10,041 nucleotides of DNA from an uncultured Clostridia bacterium (GTDB taxonomy: Bacteria > Bacillota_A > Clostridia > Oscillospirales > Acutalibacteraceae): contig CALWIE010000052.1 in assembly GCA_944380625.1 (NCBI GenBank), forward strand, positions 1 through 10,041, in the 5' to 3' direction. The position numbers and the translations under genes are program-made. This document shows positions 6,621 to 10,041 of this stretch, piece after piece. Below the pieces are notes generated by a model. That model was not told where the DNA came from. It searched no databases and saw only the letters and a program-made list of their open reading frames with translations. The number at the start of each line of letters is the position of its first letter. Position 1 is the stretch's first letter.

Positions 6621-6833
6621 ATGGGCAGGGACTATCTCTCCATCGCGCTCAAGGTGGTTTTCGCAGTGGTGTATTTCCTGGTTTTTTGGTTTCTCTTGGA
6701 TTTGCTTTTCAGGAACACGCTGGGCGCCCTTGCAAACCTAGGGGCCGCAGCCTGCCTGGCTGTGGCCCTTGTGGCAAGCATCGTGCTGGCCCACTGTACC
6801 GTGGAGAAAATAAAGGGCAGATATAGCAAATAG
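6621..6833 (+). CDS. Small two-helix membrane protein, unknown function
   Basis: This 70-residue protein is preceded by GGGAGGGG (6605-6612), eight bases before ATG 6621. It has two predicted membrane helices: about residues 7-30 (rich in V, F, L, W) and about 36-59 (Ala/Leu/Val-rich), joined by a very short RNTLG turn. The C-terminus, VEKIKGRYSK, is basic. By the positive-inside rule, with Arg3 and Lys11 also near the N-terminus, both ends may face the cytoplasm. I do not recognise a family. It sits between the nrdD body and the detached radical segment, but nothing in its sequence ties it to nucleotide reduction. It might have arrived with the repeat-rich segment before it. Confidence 0.6.
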   Translation: MGRDYLSIALKVVFAVVYFLVFWFLLDLLFRNTLGALANLGAAACLAVALVASIVLAHCTVEKIKGRYSK

Positions 6834-6897
6834 CGGGAACCGTGCTTCAGGCGGGCCGCCCTTCTGTGTGCCGTGAAAAGTGTTCCGCCGGGGTCAG

Positions 6898-6913
6898 GCG
6901 CTAAATCTTGTGG
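6898..6913. promoter_or_regulatory. Candidate second NrdR-like box, upstream of the glycyl-radical ORF
   Basis: GCGCTAAATCTTGTGG read on the opposite strand is CCACAAGATTTAGCGC, which matches the nrdD-upstream box at 12 of 16 positions, including the exact 8-mer CACAAGAT. It ends seven bases before the -35 hexamer (eight bases at nrdD). It is a weaker palindrome than the first box, so it is a candidate only. Confidence 0.5.
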
Positions 6914-6920
6914 TTTCCCC

Positions 6921-6949
6921 TTGACGGGGGCAAAAGATTCTGTTAAAAT
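6921..6949 (+). promoter_or_regulatory. Sigma-A promoter of the glycyl-radical ORF / surE / nrdG
   Basis: TTGACG (6921-6926), a 17-bp spacer and TAAAAT (6944-6949) match the consensus at 5/6 in each box. Transcription should start near 6956, within an imperfect palindrome TAAGAA-TAG-TTCTTA (6949-6963), which could be an operator or a 5' mRNA hairpin. The leader is about 52 bases. Confidence 0.85.
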
Positions 6950-7007
6950 AAGAATAGTTCTTAAATTTATCAAATACCCTTTTGGGCATGAATAGGAGGA
7001 ATTTGTC

Positions 7008-7178
7008 ATGGCTGAGAAGAACATGGAAAAGAAAGAGCAGATCCTCGTCGGCGAGGGCCGGGACTTCGAGCGTATCCGCCGCATCACCGGCTACCTGGTG
7101 GGCACCATCGACCGCTGGAACAACGCCAAGCGGGCCGAGGAGCGGGACCGGGTCAAGCACACCCTCTCCAACCTGTGA
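7008..7178 (+). CDS. Free-standing glycyl-radical C-terminal segment of class III NrdD (56 aa)
   Basis: The 56 residues match the extreme C-terminus of clostridial NrdD proteins: FERIRRITGYLVGTIDRWNN at 20-39, then AKRAEERDRVKH to residue 51. G28 in RITGYL is the expected radical-bearing glycine. An 11-residue charged leader (MAEKNMEKKEQ) precedes it. AGGAGGA (6994-7000) lies seven bases before ATG 7008. The upstream nrdD body lacks exactly this segment, and the activase gene nrdG lies two genes downstream, so the peptide probably docks on NrdD and receives the radical from NrdG. E. coli GrcA/YfiD, a detached radical domain serving pyruvate formate-lyase, is a precedent. The alternative is a decayed nrdD remnant, but promoter, ribosome binding site and intact motif argue against that. 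Confidence 0.9.
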   Translation: MAEKNMEKKEQILVGEGRDFERIRRITGYLVGTIDRWNNAKRAEERDRVKHTLSNL

Positions 7179-7207
7179 GAGCATTTTGAGAGAAAGGGGC
7201 GAGTCCC

Positions 7208-7951
7208 GTGCACATTCTGCTGGTCAATGACGACGGCATCCAATCCCGGGGGCTGCGGCTGCTGGCCCAGGCCCTGCAGGGGGAGGGGCACACGGTCACC
7301 GTGACAGCCCCCGACCGCCAGCGCAGCGCCGTGGGCCACGGCATCACAGTTTGGGACCCCCTGTTTGTCCGGGAGTTCGACTGGGAGGGCGTCCGGGCCT
7401 ACAGCTGTTCCGGCACCCCCGCCGACTGCACCCAGCTGGGGCTGAAGGTCCTGGCGGGGGGGAAGGTGGACCTGGTGGTCTCCGGGCCCAACTACGGCCC
7501 GAACCTGGCTGGGGACCTCCTCTATTCCGGCACGGTGTCCGCCGCCCTGGAAGGGGCCAAAATGGGGGCGAAGGCCATTGCCCTGTCCGCCCTCCAAGGG
7601 GCGGAGGAGCCCACGGTGGTCCAGGTGTTTGTAGAGCTTCTGTCCCAGCTGGACCTGGAAAAGGACGTCCGGCAGGTGCTGAACATCAACGTCCCCGCCC
7701 TGCCCCGGGAAAAGATCCGGGGGGTCCGGTGGGCGCATCAGGGTTCGGCCATGTGGCTGGGCCGCTACGATGAGCGGGTCTCCCCCTTGGGCAGGCGGTA
7801 TTTTTGGTCTTCCCAGGAGGACCAGGGCTACTCCCAGGGCGGGGAGGAGGACGACCGCTCCCTGGCGGAGGCGGGCTTTGTCACCCTGACCCCCCTGACT
7901 TACGAGCTGACCGACCCGGAGGGTTTTTCTGGGAAAGAATTTGCCTTGTAA
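7208..7951 (+). CDS. surE: 5'/3'-nucleotidase SurE
   Basis: SurE is a metal-dependent phosphatase that dephosphorylates nucleoside monophosphates, and in some species short polyphosphates. The 247 residues show the N-terminal VNDDGI with metal ligands D8 and D9, PDRQRSAVGHG with S40, GTPADC (69-74), and SGPNYGPNLAGDLLYSGTV (92-110) with N95; these match the four-ligand site (Asp, Asp, Ser, Asn) known in the family. The length is typical. The start is GTG 7208, chosen because MHILLVNDDG is the canonical beginning and AAAGGGG (7193-7199) precedes it. It lies 29 bp after the radical-peptide ORF in the same transcription unit. Its presence between two reductase parts suggests a link to nucleotide-pool balance, which is inference. 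Confidence 0.95.
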   Translation: MHILLVNDDGIQSRGLRLLAQALQGEGHTVTVTAPDRQRSAVGHGITVWDPLFVREFDWEGVRAYSCSGTPADCTQLGLKVLAGGKVDLVVSGPNYGPNLAGDLLYSGTVSAALEGAKMGAKAIALSALQGAEEPTVVQVFVELLSQLDLEKDVRQVLNINVPALPREKIRGVRWAHQGSAMWLGRYDERVSPLGRRYFWSSQEDQGYSQGGEEDDRSLAEAGFVTLTPLTYELTDPEGFSGKEFAL

Positions 7952-7960
7952 AACGAGAGG

Positions 7961-7986
7961 CCGGGTGGGGGGACCCACCCGGTTTT
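7961..7986 (+). terminator. Terminator-like hairpin between surE and nrdG
   Basis: CCGGGTGGG (7961-7969), loop GGGA and CCCACCCGG (7974-7982) form a perfect 9-bp stem followed by four T. It starts nine bases after the surE stop and ends five bases before the nrdG ribosome binding site. No obvious promoter lies between it and nrdG, so it probably acts as a partial terminator that lowers nrdG relative to the upstream genes. Confidence 0.75.
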
Positions 7987-8005
7987 GTCATAAGGAGAGA
8001 AAACT

Positions 8006-8503
8006 ATGGAACTGACCATTGCCGGCGTCGTAAAAGAATCCATTGTGGACGGCCCGGGCATCCGCTACACTGTGTTCACCCAGGGGTGCCCCCACCACTG
8101 CCCCGGCTGCCACAACCCCCAGACCTGGGCCTTTGAGGGGGGACAGAAGACCACCCCCCAAGCGCTGTTCGAGGACTTTCAAAAGGACCCCATCTTAAAG
8201 GGGATCACTTTCAGCGGGGGGGAGCCCTTCTGCCAGCCGGAACCCCTGGCGGAGCTGGCAAAGCTGGTCCACGGCGCGGGGAAGGACGTGGCCATCTTCA
8301 CGGGCTGGACCTATGAGCAGCTGCTGGAGAAAAACGACCCCGCTGTGGACGCCCTGCTGGGCCAGTGCGACCTGCTCATCGACGGGCCCTTTGTGCTGGA
8401 GCAGCGCAACCTGGAGCTGCGCTTCCGGGGCAGCGAGAACCAGCGGCTCATCGACATGAGGAAAACCCGGGAGCAGGGGTATGTGGCGCTGGTGGAGGAG
8501 TGA
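8006..8503 (+). CDS. nrdG: Anaerobic ribonucleotide reductase activating protein (radical SAM)
   Basis: NrdG uses a 4Fe-4S cluster and S-adenosylmethionine to put the radical on the NrdD glycine. The 165 residues carry the radical-SAM cysteines C28-x3-C32-x2-C35 (CPHHCPGC), the N-terminal DGPGIRYTVFTQGC typical of NrdG/PFL activases, and the SAM-binding FSGGEP (69-74). Length and the short C-terminal part (IDGPFV, RFRGSENQR) match NrdG and not the longer PflA. The start ATG 8006 follows AAGGAG (7992-7997). In this genome NrdG would have to act on the separate 56-residue radical peptide docked to NrdD, instead of on a covalently attached tail. Confidence 0.96.
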   Translation: MELTIAGVVKESIVDGPGIRYTVFTQGCPHHCPGCHNPQTWAFEGGQKTTPQALFEDFQKDPILKGITFSGGEPFCQPEPLAELAKLVHGAGKDVAIFTGWTYEQLLEKNDPAVDALLGQCDLLIDGPFVLEQRNLELRFRGSENQRLIDMRKTREQGYVALVEE

Positions 8504-8520
8504 GGCAAGCGCCCCTTGCC
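8504..8520 (+). other. Short hairpin after nrdG
   Basis: GGCAAG, loop CGCCC, CTTGCC begins right after the nrdG stop codon. It lacks a T-run, so transcription probably continues into the lipoprotein gene 33 bases further on. Confidence 0.4.
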
Positions 8521-8552
8521 GCCCGCAAAAGAGGAAAAGAGGAGAGGATTGT

Positions 8553-9074
8553 ATGAAACGGTTTCACGTACTTGCCTGCGCCGCGCTGGCGCTGTCGCTC
8601 TGTCTGACCGGATGCCAGCCCGCCGGCCCTTCAGGAGATGGGTCCTCTGAAAACCCGTCTTCCGCGCTTTCGGTAAGCCAAGAGACCGGCCTTCACGAAG
8701 GGGAGAGGATGCCGGACTTGGAGTTGGAGTTTAGGGTCGAGGCGGACAGCGCCCCCATTACGGCGATCGACATCATCGCCTGCGACGACCTGGAGGGGGA
8801 GGGCTATTTCGCCGGCGCCACTGTGAAGGCCTCTTACGAGGAAGGGGAGGAAGAGATGCCTCTCACCCAGGGGCTGTCCTACCGGACGTCTCTTCCGGGA
8901 GAGAGCATCCAGGCCCGGGAGGCGGACCCCATCTACTTGAGGTTCTCCTACACCACCGAGGATGGGAAGACCTTTTCCGCAGGAAGCGCGGCCGTCTCGA
9001 AGGAGGAGTGCCGAAGCGGGAAAACGAAGCAGTTTGTTGTGAGGGACGCGGTGACCATCACGCCGGCCTCCTAG
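8553..9074 (+). CDS. Putative lipoprotein, unknown function
   Basis: The 173-residue product begins with a type II signal peptide: MKR, a hydrophobic stretch, and lipobox LTGC with the lipidated cysteine at C21. The mature part starts with a Ser/Gly/Pro-rich linker (about 22-45), typical of surface tethers, followed by about 125 acidic residues with alternating hydrophobic stretches suggesting a beta-sandwich. No catalytic motif or known family is recognised. Only four cysteines occur in the precursor besides C21 (C9, C17 in the signal; C77 and one near 150). The start ATG 8553 follows AGAGGAGAGG (8538-8547); the open frame from 8481 overlaps nrdG and is rejected. The gene lies 49 bp after nrdG with no visible promoter, so it may be read from the same transcript. 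Confidence 0.75.
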   Translation: MKRFHVLACAALALSLCLTGCQPAGPSGDGSSENPSSALSVSQETGLHEGERMPDLELEFRVEADSAPITAIDIIACDDLEGEGYFAGATVKASYEEGEEEMPLTQGLSYRTSLPGESIQAREADPIYLRFSYTTEDGKTFSAGSAAVSKEECRSGKTKQFVVRDAVTITPAS

Positions 9075-9105
9075 GCTTTTGCGTCCGGCTCCCTTATAAA
9101 CCGAG

Positions 9106-9139
9106 AGCCCCCCGGCACAAAACCAGCCGGGGGGGCTTT
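9106..9139 (+). terminator. Probable terminator after the lipoprotein gene
   Basis: AGCCCCCCGGC (9106-9116) pairs with GCCGGGGGGGCT (9126-9137) around an A-rich loop, with one extra G. The following T-tract is short (TTT then G), so the stem is very stable but termination may be incomplete. Confidence 0.7.
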
Positions 9140-9176
9140 GCCGCGCCGGCGGGGGCTACCTGCCGGGCCGCCTCCC

Positions 9177-9203
9177 AGCCCTATCCCCGCAAGGGGAGGG
9201 GCT
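9177..9203 (+). other. GNRA-capped hairpin in the lipoprotein-pckG gap
   Basis: TCCCC (9184-9188), tetraloop GCAA and GGGGA (9193-9197) form the upper stem. AGCCC (9177-9181) and GGGCT (9199-9203) extend it across a small TA/G internal loop. The rest of the 270-base gap (9075-9344) is GC-rich up to about 9235, then switches to AT-rich promoter DNA after a T-run (9243-9248). I see no gene in it. Confidence 0.45.
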
Positions 9204-9261
9204 CCCAGAGGAGAAGCCGGGCGCCCCCGGGGGGATTGCCGTCTTTTTAACAAAATAGTCA

Positions 9262-9290
9262 TTGATTCTTGGGAAATGCTGTGTTAAAAT
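9262..9290 (+). promoter_or_regulatory. Sigma-A promoter of pckG
   Basis: TTGATT (9262-9267), a 17-bp spacer and TAAAAT (9285-9290) form a good promoter. The -10 context GTTAAAATAA is shared with the promoter at 6921-6949. Transcription should start near 9297, leaving a leader of about 48 bases with no riboswitch visible. Confidence 0.8.
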
Positions 9291-9344
9291 AAATGCTGGA
9301 GGACAAGTACAAATTTTGCCATTGGGCGAAAGGAGATCATACAA

Positions 9345-10041
9345 ATGACCAACAACAAGTCCGTCCTCAGCTGGCTTGAGGAAATGAAAGAGCTGGTCAC
9401 CCCCGACCAGGTCGTGTGGATCGACGGCTCTGAGGAACAGCTGGAGGACCTGCGGAAGCAGGCTTGCCAGACTGGCGAAATGATCAAGCTCAACGAGGAG
9501 AAACTGCCCGGCTGCTACCTGCACCGCACCGCCGTCAACGACGTGGCCCGTGTGGAAGGGCGCACTTTCATCTGCTCCCGCAAGGAGGAGGACTGCGGCC
9601 TCACCAACCACTGGATGGAGCCCCAGGCCGCCTATAAGATGTTGTTCGACATCGCCCGCGGCAGCTACAAGGGCCGCACCATGTACGTGATTCCCTACTC
9701 CATGGGCCCCATCGGCTCCCCCCTGGCCAAGATCGGCCTGGAGGTTACCGACTCCATCTACGTGGTGCTGAACATGGCCATCATGACCCGCGTGGGCCAG
9801 GCTGTGCTGGACGTGCTGGGCGACAGCGAGGACTGGGTGAAGGGCCTGCACTGCAAGTGCGACATCGACGAGGAGAAGCGCTATATCTGCCACTTCCCCG
9901 AGGACAACTATATCATCAGCGTCAACTCCGGTTACGGCGGCAACGTGCTGCTGGGCAAGAAGTGCTTCGCTCTGCGTATCGCTTCCTACCTGGGCAAGAA
10001 CGAGGGCTGGATGGCCGAGCACATGCTCATCCTGGGCATTG
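9345..10041 (+). CDS. pckG: Phosphoenolpyruvate carboxykinase, GTP-dependent (N-terminal part, runs off the window)
   Basis: The enzyme interconverts oxaloacetate plus GTP with PEP, CO2 and GDP. In fermenting anaerobes it often runs toward oxaloacetate. The visible 232 residues are about 40% of the usual ~600. Family marks include CGLTNHWMEP (84-93), MYVIPYSMGPIGSPLAKIG (113-131), VTDSIYVV (134-141) and GGNVLLGKKCFALRIAS (198-214), followed by GWMAEHMLILGI up to the edge; these match the GTP type, not the ATP type. MAIMTR (144-149) has alanine where vertebrate enzymes have arginine (MRIMTR). The P-loop and C-terminal half are outside the window. AAAGGAG (9329-9335) lies nine bases before ATG 9345. 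It has its own promoter and is functionally separate from the upstream genes. Confidence 0.95.
   Translation, partial: MTNNKSVLSWLEEMKELVTPDQVVWIDGSEEQLEDLRKQACQTGEMIKLNEEKLPGCYLHRTAVNDVARVEGRTFICSRKEEDCGLTNHWMEPQAAYKMLFDIARGSYKGRTMYVIPYSMGPIGSPLAKIGLEVTDSIYVVLNMAIMTRVGQAVLDVLGDSEDWVKGLHCKCDIDEEKRYICHFPEDNYIISVNSGYGGNVLLGKKCFALRIASYLGKNEGWMAEHMLILGI

Noticed and set aside
6286..6826. Open frames of 118-151 codons across the nrdD-downstream gap
   Set aside because: They cross the insertion, the palindromes and the membrane-protein ORF in the wrong frames and have Arg/Gly/Pro-rich compositions with no credible start site.
6982..7230. 82-codon + strand open frame over the radical-peptide region
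   Set aside because: It is the +1/+2 shadow of the 56-residue ORF, whose RITGYLVG...RVKH sequence matches NrdD and whose ATG fits AGGAGGA.
8481..8552. Upstream extension of the lipoprotein ORF into nrdG
   Set aside because: The signal peptide and lipobox begin properly at ATG 8553, with AGAGGAGAGG in front; the extension only overlaps nrdG codons.
9008..9262. Open frames of 63-80 codons in the lipoprotein-pckG gap
   Set aside because: They overlap the lipoprotein end and the terminator, are low-complexity Arg/Gly/Pro-rich, and have no ribosome binding site.

Overview
The window comes from a GC-rich, strictly anaerobic member of the Firmicutes, most likely a clostridial gut bacterium of the Oscillospiraceae/Flavonifractor type. 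The evidence is a T-box leader, strong AGGAGG-type ribosome binding sites, consensus sigma-A promoters with AT-rich -10 boxes in a GC-rich background, an oxygen-sensitive class III ribonucleotide reductase, and a GTP-dependent PEP carboxykinase. All real genes lie on the + strand. The family-level assignment is inference; no 16S or marker search was possible.

Bases 1-3800 are a translation operon. The 3' part of a T-box leader (specifier loop outside the window) is followed by a small MazG-type nucleotide pyrophosphohydrolase, hisS and aspS, closed by a strong terminator. The acceptor-reading base of the T-box (UGGC) fits a tRNA with discriminator G, such as tRNA-Asp, and not tRNA-His.

Bases 3800-8500 are an anaerobic deoxyribonucleotide module. 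A consensus promoter with an NrdR-box-like palindrome drives nrdD (765 aa: ATP cone, catalytic barrel, zinc knuckle). This protein stops after the zinc knuckle, without the C-terminal glycyl-radical segment. That segment is encoded about 750 bp downstream as a free-standing 56-residue ORF (7008-7178) with its own promoter, its own ribosome binding site and a second NrdR-like box at nearly the same distance from the -35. It heads a cluster with surE (nucleotidase) and nrdG (the radical-SAM activase). The class III reductase therefore appears to be a three-part system: catalytic body, detached radical peptide and activase.

The gap between the two nrdD parts (6263-7007) holds a second copy of the nrdD 3' end that differs almost only by synonymous changes and is broken by a ~52-bp insertion containing a nested hairpin. 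It also holds a cluster of inverted repeats and a 70-residue two-helix membrane protein.

Bases 8500-10041 hold a lipoprotein of unknown function, a GC-rich hairpin-bearing intergenic region, and a promoter driving pckG, which runs off the window end. The split NrdD and its surroundings are the most unusual part of the window.
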